This document shows, piece after piece, positions 45,184-53,826 of a DNA stretch of 64,000 nucleotides (the stretch's first letter is position 1; each line of letters begins with the position of its first letter). This DNA is from Hyphomicrobiales bacterium (GTDB taxonomy: Bacteria > Pseudomonadota > Alphaproteobacteria > Rhizobiales > Rhizobiaceae): NCBI GenBank assembly GCA_900472625.1, contig UCIT01000008.1:62001-126000 (forward strand), read 5' to 3'. Below the pieces are notes generated by a model. The model worked only from the letters and a program-made list of their open reading frames with translations, was not told where the DNA came from and made no database searches. The translations under genes were made by a program, and so were the position numbers.

Positions 45184-45841
45184 GTGGTTGGCGAGGCCGC
45201 AACACTAGCCAGCCGGCGTCGGCTTTCCCGCCGTGAACGGATGTGAACCCCTGACCACTTGGGGCAGTTGACACCAAGGCGCTGAATACAGTTCATAAAA
45301 TCCATCGAGATCGAAAGAAGGCGCATTGGCCGACACGTCTTTGTGGAATCAAGCGATTACCCTTGGCGTTGCGCTACTTGGCCCCGGCCTTGGCGTCTTG
45401 AATACGTGGCAGATTGTCAACGCAGGTAACCACCCGGTTTCTGGCCGACGACGTTAGACGCCCCGAGGAGCCGCGCAAAAGACACCGGATTGCCTCAAAA
45501 ATTGCCTGAGCCAAATGCCCCGGTCATTCTTGACAGGGCGATCATTCAACGCATCGTCGCATTTTCGATTGGGAATTATTCCGGATCTTGCGCCTGTCCG
45601 TATAGCACTGATCGTGGCGGCCGCAGATGCGGAAGCCGCACTGCCTACTCAAAACCCGGCGGCTATGCCCCCGATTTGCTATCCTCAAGACGTAACCACG
45701 GCGATGATTGAAGCGTTTCGTCGGCAATAAAGCTGTTGCGGCTCGTTCCAGATATCGTCGCCGGCGATTCCCTGCTGATAAAGAGGTGTGAACGTGATGC
45801 GCGGAGGTTGAACACCCTATGCCGTCCGGCGCAGGCCGATG
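45184..45841. other. Gene-poor stretch with small remnants
   Basis: From 45326 to 45457 a TTG-initiated frame reads LWNQAITLGVALLGPGLGVL and then NTWQIVNAG before stopping at 43 residues. It looks like the membrane-anchored start of a rhizobial hypothetical protein that has lost its 3' part. Around 45515-45730 there is a 70-residue frame without recognisable family. Nothing else is supported. Confidence 0.4.
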
Positions 45842-46892
45842 TTATCTATCGAGAACGCCAACCATTCGATTGACGGCGTCCCAATATTCCTTGTGCATGA
45901 TCTCGGCTGCATCTGAGATCGCCGACTTCCAGGCAGGCCCGCGATCCCATGCTTCCTCCAAGGCATCAGCAAGCGACGGCCCATGACCTGTCACCGGCAG
46001 GGCATCGAATAGCATGCCTGCCTGTCTTAGATCCTTATCCCGTTTAGCCTGGCCGCCAGCGTCGTTTTGGCGGCGACCGGCGATGATCAGCTTATGTACT
46101 GCATATCTGCAAGGATCGGGGATGACCACCGAGATACCAGCACCATGTAGCAGGATCGAACGAACGGGATCACGGATCAAGAAATCCATAAATCTTAGCG
46201 ACTCGGCCGAGGCGCCGCCGAGAGCCGGTATGTCCGAATATTCTTCCGCTCCCCTGTTCGTCGTCAGGAATTCGACACGGCAGCCGGTTTGATTCCAGAA
46301 GGCGTGATATCGAGGACTACCGCTGATGTGCGGCACGGCCCGGAATGGAGGATCAAGCTCATTGAGGAGATCAAGAATCGGCGGCAGTGAATCCGCCACT
46401 TCGGCGGAGATCGCAAAATCCTGGGCTAGGTCCGCATCTCCTGTCAGGATCGCTGCCGATGGCAGACGGATGCCAAGATATGCCGAGTAGCATTGAAAGG
46501 CGACAGTGCCGACGAGGATTCCCGCGCAGCCGGAAGATACCTGCCTTGGCGAGCGCTTGTATGACATCGCCGGTAAAGCGATCGGCCGCGATTAAACCGG
46601 CTTCCCTCGTCAGCGTCGAAACGAACTTGCGGCGAGCCTTATAGTCCGACTTCTCACCCTTGAATGTCTCGACACGTTCCGCGATCAGGGGATCGTCGGC
46701 CGGCCCGACATAGCGGCGCCTTTGCCTGCCCTCACCATCGGGCTGGTCAAAATACCAATAACGTCGCCCATCGACTGCGACAGGCACGAACCTACCTGAC
46801 GGAGGGAAGTCCTCTGCCCAGTCGTCATCAAATGCTCGTTGCTGAAGTTCCGCGACCATAGTTCGGAACATGAGATCAATTTGCTTGATCAC
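45842..46892 (-). pseudogene. Nucleotidyltransferase-fold protein (GSU2403 type) broken by a one-base frameshift
   Basis: Two minus-strand frames join into one protein. The N-part from GTG 46892 (SGRFVPVAVDGRRYWYFDQP, KAGIFRLRG) runs into the C-part (LVGTVAFQCYSAYLGIRLPS, GDADLAQDFAISAEV) if one T is removed from the TT at 46519-46520. The continuous product would read RLRGILVGTVAFQ as expected for this family of predicted nucleotidyltransferases. Function is unknown. It may be a real mutation or a sequencing error. GAGG precedes the GTG. Confidence 0.75.
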
Positions 46893-46911
46893 GGCGACCT
46901 CTATATCGTTT

Positions 46912-46938
46912 TCACAGGTCTAGTATAGTCAGCTGTGA
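46912..46938. promoter_or_regulatory. Inverted repeat over the nucleotidyltransferase promoter
   Basis: TCACAG (46912-46917) and CTGTGA (46933-46938) flank a minus-strand TATACT, a good -10 hexamer, about 20-45 bases before the gene start. It is a plausible operator overlapping the promoter. Confidence 0.4.
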
Positions 46939-47308
46939 TAGCAAGGCGCAGGGGCTTGCAGGACTGAAAGATGTCGAAAGAAAATCTAGAAAAGATGTCG
47001 CGCTAGCAACACGGCAACGAAGTACCTTGTTTAAAATCCGCTTGACCCGATGCAAGCGATTAGACAACGGATCAGGACCAGCGACCCTACAAAAGGAAGC
47101 ACCCAGGATTTGACTCATTTAGCCCAAGAAATCCAATCTTGTTCGAGCGCCACTCCTAAACTGGCGCCCGCATTTCAACAATTCCAACTTGCAGTTAGCA
47201 GACGCACGATCACTAGGGCTGGCGACCATGGCTTACGAAGAAGCCGCCGTTGGGCCGTCGCTACCGATCAAGGCCGAGCGACCTGCGCTTAGCAGGTCTG
47301 CATGCGAG
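46939..47308. other. Non-coding stretch before hipBA
   Basis: No gene-like frame with family resemblance was seen on either strand. The 3' end leads into the operator array. Confidence 0.4.
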
Positions 47309-47413
47309 CGGAATTCCGTACCATTTCAAAATAAGTTGCGGAATTCCGTTTGTATGTGTAAAAGGTATATATGCGGATTTCCGCATTATCTTCATAATGA
47401 AAGCGGAATTCCG
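47309..47413. repeat. Four CGGAATTCCG operator-like palindromes in front of hipBA
   Basis: Palindromic decamers CGGAATTCCG occur at 47309-47318, 47339-47348 and 47404-47413, with the variant CGGATTTCCG at 47374-47383. Start-to-start distances are 30, 35 and 30 bases, about three helical turns apart. The last abuts the hipB ATG. They are probable HipB operators for cooperative autorepression. Confidence 0.7.
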
Positions 47414-47414
47414 C

Positions 47415-47762
47415 ATGATCACTACTATATTTCAATCATTGGGTGCACAACTCCTCGCCGTTCGGAAAAAGCGTAAATTAAGCCAACCGGCGCTGGCTGA
47501 GCGACTTGGCCGCAATCGTGCCCGCATATCAGAACTGGAACGTGACCTTGCCAATAATCGTTTGGGCAGGGACCGTCTGACTCTGTTTGCCGAACTCTGC
47601 GATACGCTTGATCTCGTCCCCGTTCTGATCCCGAAATCACGCATGGAAAGCGTGCGACTGCTGGTCGATGACATACCTGCTCCAAGACATTCGACCGAGG
47701 TTCCTAGAGCTTTCGACGAGCTTTTCATCGACCTCGACGAAGAGGAGATAAAGGAAGGGTAA
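47415..47762 (+). CDS. hipB: HipB-type antitoxin, Xre-family DNA-binding protein
   Basis: The 115-residue protein has a Cro/C1 helix-turn-helix (about residues 12-65, VRKKRKLSQPALAERLGRNR and RISELERDLA) and a short acidic tail. Its stop overlaps the hipA start (TAATG). The ATG at 47415 directly follows the last operator palindrome; another in-frame ATG at 47397 would put that operator inside the coding region. No clear ribosome site precedes either. It should repress the operon through the palindromes and hold the HipA kinase. Confidence 0.83.
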   Translation: MITTIFQSLGAQLLAVRKKRKLSQPALAERLGRNRARISELERDLANNRLGRDRLTLFAELCDTLDLVPVLIPKSRMESVRLLVDDIPAPRHSTEVPRAFDELFIDLDEEEIKEG

Positions 47763-49054
47763 TGGCGAAAGCAGCGGCGGTTCTCGGCGTCTTCATGCTC
47801 GACGAAAAAGGACGGTCCATGCGGGCCGGGACCCTGACGCGTGACGCTGATGGGGCGGTGTCATTCGTTGTTGCGGAAAGCTTCCTACGGGACGCGGCGA
47901 GGCCAATCCTCAGTCTCGGCTGGTATGATCCCGATTCCGACCAAGGGACATGCGAAAGACTTTCCTCGCGGCGAGACAAAATCGGGCTGCACGGAAGGTT
48001 ACCGCCTTGGTTTTCCGGGCTTCTGCCGGAAGGAGCCCTACGTGACCTGGTGATGACGGAGATGGGTCCGGGCGACCACGACGAATTCGACGTGCTGACC
48101 CGCCTCGGAGCGGACTTGCCCGGCGCGGTCTTCATTGTCCCGGAGACCGACATACCGGCGTCGGCGGGACCACTGGATCTTGGAAAGGTTCATGGCTTCA
48201 AGGCGCCGCTTCCCGAAGGCGCAGTGAAATTCTCGCTAGCAGGCGTCCAGCTAAAATTTACCGGCAATCTGAATGGCGACCGTCTGACAGCTCCAGCCCG
48301 GGGAGAGACTGGCCGTAGCATCATCAAGCTGGGCAGCGAACGTCTTCCCAATCTTCCCGACGCTGAATTTGCCGCCATGCAGATGGCGAGCGCCATTGGC
48401 GTCAGAACCGCGCCGTGCCGGCTCATCTCTCGCGACGCGATCCGGGACATACCAGCCGAATTGCTGCAGCATGGCGAAAACGTGCTTGTCGTCGATAGGT
48501 TCGACAGGGTTGCCGACGGCCGCATCCATATCGAGGACGCCGGCCAAGTGCTCGGCGCTGTAGGTGACCGCAAATATACGATGGGTACGACCGAGACTGT
48601 CATCAACATGATTCGCCGTTTCAGTACCGATAACCGTGACGACGTTCTGGAAGCCGTTAGGCGTATAGTCGCCGACGTGCTTTTAGGAAATGGCGACAAT
48701 CACCTGAAGAACTGGTCCTTCTATTTCCCGCAGCCCGGCCAGATTAGGCTTTCGCCCGCCTACGATATCGTGCCGACCGTCCTGTATGTCCCTCAAGACG
48801 AGATGGCGTTGCGCTTCGTCAGGACGCATAATTTCGATGCAGTCAATTTGCATCGCTTCGAACGGGTTGCGAGCTTTATAGGCCTCGAACCAAAGCTCAT
48901 CACGCGCGAAGTCGAGCATGCCGTCCGACAAGCCCTGGAAACTTGGCCAAAGATTACCCCCGGTCTTTTGGGATCTGACGCTTCGGATCGGATCCTGAGG
49001 CGGCTCAACACGTTGACGCTTGTCCATGAGGTCCGTCTAAGGATCGGACAGTGA
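47762..49054 (+). CDS. hipA: HipA-type serine/threonine kinase toxin
   Basis: The 430-residue protein has the N-terminal HipA domain, the phosphorylation-loop-like FSLAGVQLKF, the ATP-lysine segment SIIKLGSE, the catalytic Asp loop GNGDNHLKNWS and the metal Asp in AYDIVPT. HipA kinases arrest growth by phosphorylating translation factors, for example glutamyl-tRNA synthetase in Escherichia coli; the target here is unknown. All kinase motifs look intact. It is translationally coupled to hipB. Confidence 0.9.
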   Translation: MAKAAAVLGVFMLDEKGRSMRAGTLTRDADGAVSFVVAESFLRDAARPILSLGWYDPDSDQGTCERLSSRRDKIGLHGRLPPWFSGLLPEGALRDLVMTEMGPGDHDEFDVLTRLGADLPGAVFIVPETDIPASAGPLDLGKVHGFKAPLPEGAVKFSLAGVQLKFTGNLNGDRLTAPARGETGRSIIKLGSERLPNLPDAEFAAMQMASAIGVRTAPCRLISRDAIRDIPAELLQHGENVLVVDRFDRVADGRIHIEDAGQVLGAVGDRKYTMGTTETVINMIRRFSTDNRDDVLEAVRRIVADVLLGNGDNHLKNWSFYFPQPGQIRLSPAYDIVPTVLYVPQDEMALRFVRTHNFDAVNLHRFERVASFIGLEPKLITREVEHAVRQALETWPKITPGLLGSDASDRILRRLNTLTLVHEVRLRIGQ

Positions 49055-49399
49055 TGGAGGCCCGTAGATCGCGGTAGCCATGATGGATGCGCAGCCTCTC
49101 AGCTGAGTAAACGCCCTTGATGTCAACGGCGTGGAGGCCTAATGGCGCTCTTGACAATTTGATCTGATCGCTTGCGTTCGTATGTCCGGCCTTTCGTGGC
49201 GTTCGCACATGAACGCTGGCCAAGATGGTTTCCGCAACACAGGTGCCAAACATCAAGACGGTTTGAGGGGCCAATGGGATCTTCGGAGTATTCTGTGTCT
49301 CGGATCGATCGATCACACCATCTGCTATTATCTTGCAAGTTGTAGTATCGCAAACACGTGGCGAAGATCAGGACGGCTTGGCTGCTTGCGTCCCCATCT
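49055..49399. other. Non-coding stretch after hipA
   Basis: Only unlikely short frames were seen, with no family resemblance. It separates hipA from the insertion-sequence fragment. Confidence 0.4.
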
Positions 49400-49915
49400 T
49401 CATGCAGCGAATCCCGGTATGGCCGGTCCTGATTTTGCGCTGTCTGTCTGTCCCGAGACCATGAGTTTCCAAGCTATGCGCGCCATCTTGTTGGCGAGTG
49501 CGACAGCTGCCAATTTGGGCGGCTTTCGCGTGAGCAGTTCCGCTAGCCATCGAGAAGCCTTACCGGACCGCCGCGCTTGATGAATGACAGCTGTTGCTCC
49601 AGCCACCAAGACGGCACGCAGAGCTTCGTCGCCGGCTCGCGTGATACCACCGAGCCGCAGCTTGCCGCCGGTCGAGTGATCTTTTGGCGTCAACCCTATC
49701 CAGGCTGCGAACTGACGGCCGGATTGAAAGAGCTCCGGAGCGGGCAAGAGAGCCGAACCAATTGGGCCAATACCGGGAATGGTGTTGAGGCGTATGCTGC
49801 GTTCGTCGTTGCGCTGCCATGCCTTGACCTTGGCCTCCACATCCGCAATCTTTTTCTCCAGTTCAGCGTATTCCTCGGCCTGGCTTATGAACAATTCCTG
49901 CGCGAGCTCTGGCAC
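49400..49915 (-). mobile_element. IS110-family transposase, C-terminal fragment
   Basis: The 171-residue frame encodes only the transposase_20 part: the helix-hairpin-helix segment LNTIPGIGPIGSALL, AAWIGLTPKDHSTGGK and the serine-region LGGITRAGDEALRAVL. The DEDD catalytic N-terminal half, about 150-160 residues, is missing; upstream the frame meets a stop and then a 20-bp palindrome. It is a dead remnant. Confidence 0.8.
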
Positions 49916-49926
49916 GGTTTTCTACC

Positions 49927-49946
49927 CTGCACTACGAGTAGTGCAG
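49927..49946. repeat. Perfect 20-bp palindrome at the edge of the IS110 fragment
   Basis: CTGCACTAC-GA-GTAGTGCAG is a perfect 9-bp inverted repeat with a two-base centre. It lies 11 bases upstream of the truncated transposase frame, exactly where the N-terminal half is lost. Confidence 0.55.
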
Positions 49947-50228
49947 AGCTCTTGCACGGATACGAACCCGTTGACCTGTCCTGCTTCGATTGCCTAAGTG
50001 GACTGGAATGGTTACAATCAAGCGGCGGTGCTTCGAGAAAAGCTTGGGTTAAGGCAGTATACAGCAGTGCGACATAGAAGGCGCCTTTGAACTATTACGA
50101 TCAGGTCAATACGTTTCGGACCGTGGAGAAGCCGCGAATAGTCTTTCGGTTATTTGCATTGCGGCGGCGTAGTCGACAAACTTGATGCCGCCTAAATCGC
50201 GGCCCGTCCAATTGCCGCTCTTCTCACC

Positions 50229-50604
50229 TCATCTGGCATTGGCAGTTGGCTGCGCGCCTGAAAGCAGGCTTGCCATAACGTCGGTAATTGCCCGATGATC
50301 GTAAGGCTTCGAGAAGAACCGGCTTCCCACCGGCAGGCTGCTCTCTTCAAGGATTGCAGCCCCTGATGCGACGATCAGTTTAACAGGCGGCCATCGATTC
50401 CTGATGTAGTGCGACAGCTTGATGCCGTCCATGTTCCCCGGCATCTGAACGTCGGTAAACTGCTCGCATGTCGGTGACGTCGGTTATGGCCACAAGCAGT
50501 CGAATGCGGTCGACATTACCGTCATCGAGTGTCTGCTCATTGATGACCAGTTGCCGTATCTTCTGGTTAGGCCGTTTGAGATCGATTTCGTAGGCCTCGA
50601 TTTC
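50229..50604 (-). pseudogene. Chimeric two-component remnant: PAS fragment joined to receiver-domain fragment
   Basis: The 3' part (50229 to about 50460) encodes the second half of a receiver domain: FTDVQMPGNMDGIKL, RNRWPPVKLIVASG and RFFSKPYDHRAITDV. The 5' part (about 50461-50604), in another frame, reads RQLVINEQTLDDGNVDRIR and LLVAITDVTDMRAV, typical of the PAS/HWE-kinase linker. Neither is complete. A deletion apparently fused a kinase gene to a response-regulator gene out of frame. Confidence 0.7.
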
Positions 50605-50758
50605 TCACCATAGCACGCCTCATGGCTAGTTTCGTCAGATTAAATGTATGGGCGCAAAATTAGGTAGCTACAGCATCGCAGCATTTGGTGCAGGGATTTC
50701 GGGCAGACAGCGTCTTCACCCGCATCACGCCGCTGGAACGATAGCCATTTCGCTTTGC

Positions 50759-51127
50759 TTAGCCGGCGGCCATCTCCCGGATGGCGCTCAGGACGCGGGA
50801 GTGATCATAGGGTTTGCTGAAGAACCGGCCTTGAACCGGCAGCTTGTCATCACTCAGCTGCCAATGTCCCGACGTCACGATGATCTGCACCGGTGGCCAT
50901 CTATCCCGCACTGCCGCTGCAAGTTTCAATCCATCCATTGTTCCTGGCATGTCTATGTCAGTGAACATAACCTTGATGTCGTGGTTTGCATGGAGAATAG
51001 CAATTGCTTCATCGGCATCAGCCGCCTCGTGAACAGCGAACCCCTCATCCTCGAGCAACGTCGTGATGTCCATACGGATGAGAAATTCGTCTTCTACGAC
51101 GAGCACCGTGATCCCATTACGCGCCAT
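50759..51127 (-). CDS. Single-domain response regulator (CheY-like)
   Basis: The 122-residue receiver domain is complete: acidic pair in VVEDEF, phospho-acceptor Asp57 in MFTDIDMPG, Thr/Ser in IIVTSGH and Lys in FFSKPYD. There is no output domain. The motif FSKPYD and TDIDMPGTMDGLKLA place it with receivers that work with HWE kinases and general stress response circuits. It is a close relative of the fragment at 50229-50460, and an HWE kinase is encoded at 52368. Confidence 0.88.
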   Translation of the reverse strand: MARNGITVLVVEDEFLIRMDITTLLEDEGFAVHEAADADEAIAILHANHDIKVMFTDIDMPGTMDGLKLAAAVRDRWPPVQIIVTSGHWQLSDDKLPVQGRFFSKPYDHSRVLSAIREMAAG

Positions 51128-51552
51128 CCCTCACCATCCCGCCCCTTTGTGTCGTTATGTCTTTTTTAAATATGTCGCACCAACGAGCCCAACGCGCCAA
51201 GCGACGTAATAATCCAAAAAAATAATATTGCATGTCGTTGCCGCTCAAGAGCCGAGTGGTCATGCCACCGATAGATCCGGAAGCAATCATTTCAATCACT
51301 CGCCACAGCAAGATGCCGAGGTGTAGGAGTTGGCTGTACATCCATAGATAGATCTGCAGCGCAGCGAAACTAAAAGTTGACAAGAGACAGTCAAAGCCTT
51401 AGTCATATCGTTGTCGATATTTTGTTGCTGAGCTTTGGTTACCGCGCGATTGGCACCGCGCTTTTAACGAACCCTCCCTTTAAAACAATCGCTATCATCA
51501 TCCGCAACGCGTTCGCGTGGCGGTCGTCGTTAATGCTATGAAAGGGTTCGTC
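51128..51552. other. Stretch between the receiver gene and cspA
   Basis: A minus-strand frame (51117-51383, TTG start, 88 residues) has one hydrophobic segment, YSQLLHLGILLWRVIEMIA, but no family resemblance or ribosome site, and is doubtful. The last 100 bases are the cspA leader, which in this family often forms a cold-sensitive structure. Confidence 0.3.
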
Positions 51553-51762
51553 ATGACCACTGGCACAGTTAAATGGTTCAATTCCACTAAAGGCTTCGGC
51601 TTCATTCAGCCTGACAACGGCGGCGCTGACGCCTTCGTTCACATCTCCGCTGTCGAGCGCGCTGGAATGCGCGAAATCGTCGAAGGCCAGAAGATTGGTT
51701 TCGACCTCGAGCGCGACAACAAGTCGGGCAAGATGTCTGCCTGTAACCTGCAGACCGTATAA
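51553..51762 (+). CDS. cspA: Cold-shock protein, CspA family
   Basis: The 69-residue OB-fold protein has RNP1 KGFGFIQP and RNP2 AFVHISAVE, binding single-stranded nucleic acid as an RNA chaperone. ATG 51553 (MTTGTVKWFN) gives the normal family length. A strong rho-independent terminator follows at 51827. It is a single-gene unit. Confidence 0.95.
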   Translation: MTTGTVKWFNSTKGFGFIQPDNGGADAFVHISAVERAGMREIVEGQKIGFDLERDNKSGKMSACNLQTV

Positions 51763-51826
51763 TCGGTAACAGCTTTCCTTTGACCACGGATGTACTGGCA
51801 CTGTCGAAAGCAAATTACCAAAGTGG

Positions 51827-51854
51827 GGTCAGGCAGATTGCCTGGCCTTTTTTT
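51827..51854 (+). terminator. Rho-independent terminator of cspA
   Basis: GGTCAGGCA-GAT-TGCCTGGCC forms a 9-bp stem with one G-U pair and a three-base loop, followed by seven T residues. Confidence 0.85.
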
Positions 51855-51916
51855 GTGCCGGATGGCCACGCGGACCAGACTTGGCCGGCGATCGGTCTCA
51901 ATAGAGAGAGGATCCC

Positions 51917-52192
51917 ATGACGGATCAAGCCAACGAGCTTCAGGCAATTAACACGGCCTGGCAGATCGCCATCCAGGAGATCCTCCGGATGGTCGTTCGC
52001 GATGTCTATAAATCCGGAGACGAGACCTCCTTCCATGCACATATCAAGCGCATTGAAGAAGCAGCGGTCGACAGCATATATACTGGGCTGATGCTGCGGG
52101 GTACAAATGAGTGGACGGAAGTTCTCGTCAAAGAAAAAGCGAGCAACTTCGTCACTACGCTTTTAACATCCTTCACCTACGACAAGGTCTAA
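51917..52192 (+). CDS. Small conserved-looking hypothetical protein
   Basis: This 91-residue protein is mainly helical, without signal peptide or membrane segment (QAINTAWQIAIQEILRMVVR, AHIKRIEEAAVDSIY). AGAGAGGAT precedes the ATG. Codon use and start site look like those of a real gene. No function is recognised. Confidence 0.6.
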   Translation: MTDQANELQAINTAWQIAIQEILRMVVRDVYKSGDETSFHAHIKRIEEAAVDSIYTGLMLRGTNEWTEVLVKEKASNFVTTLLTSFTYDKV

Positions 52193-52367
52193 CCACATCG
52201 CCGAGCCGGCGCCGCGCCTATTCGAGGTACCGCCCACGTGTCTGTATCTCTACTGGTGTTTCAATCGCCTTAAATCAAGACATTCCATTTGACCGACCGC
52301 TCCATTCCAAGCCCAAATCAAAGGGCGATGCCATGCCGCCTGCCACTTTAATTCTTCCGGAGCTTTG

Positions 52368-53378
52368 ATGACAACAACACCCGAAACTCTCAAGCCCCTT
52401 CTTTGGGAATCGAAAAATCTGGTGCGCGCTATCGAGGCAGCCGGGGTCACCTTGTGGTCGTGGAATGTCGATACCGACGCGTTCGCAATGGATGACCATT
52501 CCTATGACCTCTGGGGAATTCCCCACGGAGGTGACGTAACCTTCGAAGATCTGTCCGCGCACATACATCCGGCCGATCGTGATAGGGTCCGCGCGGCGTT
52601 TACGGCAACACGGACCATTATCGGGGCCTACGAGATCGATTTTCGGATCATGATCGGGACCGAGCTCAAGTGGATTTCCGCCAGAGGCCAGGGTGATGAT
52701 GCAGGCATGGTCCGGCGGATCATGTTTGGCATTTTCATAGATGTCACCGGCCGCAAGCAGGCCGAAGAAGGCCGGGAACTGTTGGCAGGGGAAATGAGCC
52801 ACAGGGTCAAAAATCTTCTGGCCATTGCCGCTGGACTGACGGCAATTACATCACGATCGACGACGACAGTCGACGACATGGCGCGCGAACTGACGCTGAG
52901 GCTGACGGCTTTGGGACGTGCCCACGATCTCGTCCGGCCGGTGCCCGGGCAGACGGAAGCCCCTTCGGCACTCCTTGGAGATCTGCTGACCGTGCTACTG
53001 GCCCCTTATGACGATCTCGGAGCCTTTAGCGGTCGTATCCGGGTGTCTGTACCGCGAATGAGTGTCGGTGAAGCATCGACGACTGTCGTTGCGCTGATCG
53101 TGCACGAATTGGCCACGAACTCCCTCAAATATGGGGCGCTCTCTGTCGATACGGGCACCCTAGATGTTTCGTGTTCTGCCCTCAACGAAGCTGTAACGAT
53201 CGTCTGGACGGAATATGGTGGCCCTGAGATAAAGGCACCCGAAGGCATGGGCGGTTATGGAAGCAAGTTAGTGGAGCGAAGCGTCAAGGGACATCTCAGC
53301 GGATCCATCAGCTACAATTGGGCAGAGGAAGGCCTCGTGGTTACACTGGTAGCCGATCCGACCCGGTTGGCGGCGTGA
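52368..53378 (+). CDS. PAS-HWE histidine kinase
   Basis: The 336-residue cytoplasmic kinase has a PAS domain (about 20-140, AAGVTLWSWNVDTDAFAMDD) and an HWE-type dimerisation/ATPase region. The H-box is EMSHRVKNLLAIAAGLT, the N-box VHELATNSLKYGAL and the G-box GMGGYGSKLVER. HWE kinases signal to receiver-only proteins such as the one at 50759. An ATG at 52368 follows a TTG one codon earlier. The sensed cue is unknown; PAS pockets may bind flavin or other ligands. Confidence 0.9.
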   Translation: MTTTPETLKPLLWESKNLVRAIEAAGVTLWSWNVDTDAFAMDDHSYDLWGIPHGGDVTFEDLSAHIHPADRDRVRAAFTATRTIIGAYEIDFRIMIGTELKWISARGQGDDAGMVRRIMFGIFIDVTGRKQAEEGRELLAGEMSHRVKNLLAIAAGLTAITSRSTTTVDDMARELTLRLTALGRAHDLVRPVPGQTEAPSALLGDLLTVLLAPYDDLGAFSGRIRVSVPRMSVGEASTTVVALIVHELATNSLKYGALSVDTGTLDVSCSALNEAVTIVWTEYGGPEIKAPEGMGGYGSKLVERSVKGHLSGSISYNWAEEGLVVTLVADPTRLAA

Positions 53379-53653
53379 AATCGAACGCCGTGCATTCTTG
53401 CGTCGCGAGCGGGCGCAAGACTCATGATGGACAATGAAGTATCGGAGCTTTCAGGCCGAGCAGGACGGCAAAGCGGGAATTCTCGCGGTGATCTTGCCGG
53501 AAGACGGGTAGCCGCAGGAACCTTAGCATAGCGCCTCATAACGGAAGGCGGGATCGACTGCCCGGGCGAAAACGCTCCGTAGATCTTCTGCCTACGCAGG
53601 ATGCTTAAAGCAAAACAGACAAGAAACGCGATGGACAACACGCCAATTCCCAT
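53312..53653 (-). CDS. Doubtful small single-membrane-span protein
   Basis: A minus-strand frame starting at ATG 53653 (AGGA six bases before) gives a 113-residue product whose first 20 residues form a clear membrane helix (VLSIAFLVCFALSIL) followed by RRQK. The remainder is rich in Arg, Pro and Ser and overlaps the 3' end of the kinase gene. It could be real but resembles nothing I know. Confidence 0.25.
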   Translation of the reverse strand: MGIGVLSIAFLVCFALSILRRQKIYGAFSPGQSIPPSVMRRYAKVPAATRLPARSPREFPLCRPARPESSDTSLSIMSLAPARDARMHGVRFHAANRVGSATSVTTRPSSAQL

Positions 53654-53707
53654 ACTGCTGTCCTGTAGCGGTCGGCCGAGACCACCTGAAAAAATTTGAA
53701 CCGAAAT

Positions 53708-53824
53708 CTTGAAACTCGATTTTCTCAAAATTAGATCATTTTCGTCAGTCGCTGCAAGGGACTGCCACAACCGGGGACGCCAGTTTCCGCGTCTCCATTC
53801 CATCTCGCTTTACGGAGGATTTGG
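53708..53824 (+). promoter_or_regulatory. ROSE-type RNA thermometer and leader of the small heat-shock gene
   Basis: The leader ends with CATCTCGCTTTACGGAGGAT directly before TTGGTT and the ATG, matching the ROSE pattern in which UYGCU pairs with the ribosome site GGAGGA. Upstream, GGGGACGC (53774-53781) and GCGTCTCC (53790-53797) form another hairpin. A heat-shock-like CTTGAAA lies at 53708. At low temperature the structure would block translation and melt on heating. Confidence 0.75.
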
Positions 53825-53826
53825 TT

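Noticed and set aside
47309..47413. Regular short repeats considered as a CRISPR-like array
   Set aside because: Repeats are only 10 bp, palindromic, few and directly before hipBA, so they are operators.
49005..49316. 103-codon minus-strand frame overlapping the hipA end
   Set aside because: It overlaps hipA coding sequence, lacks a good start and has no family resemblance.
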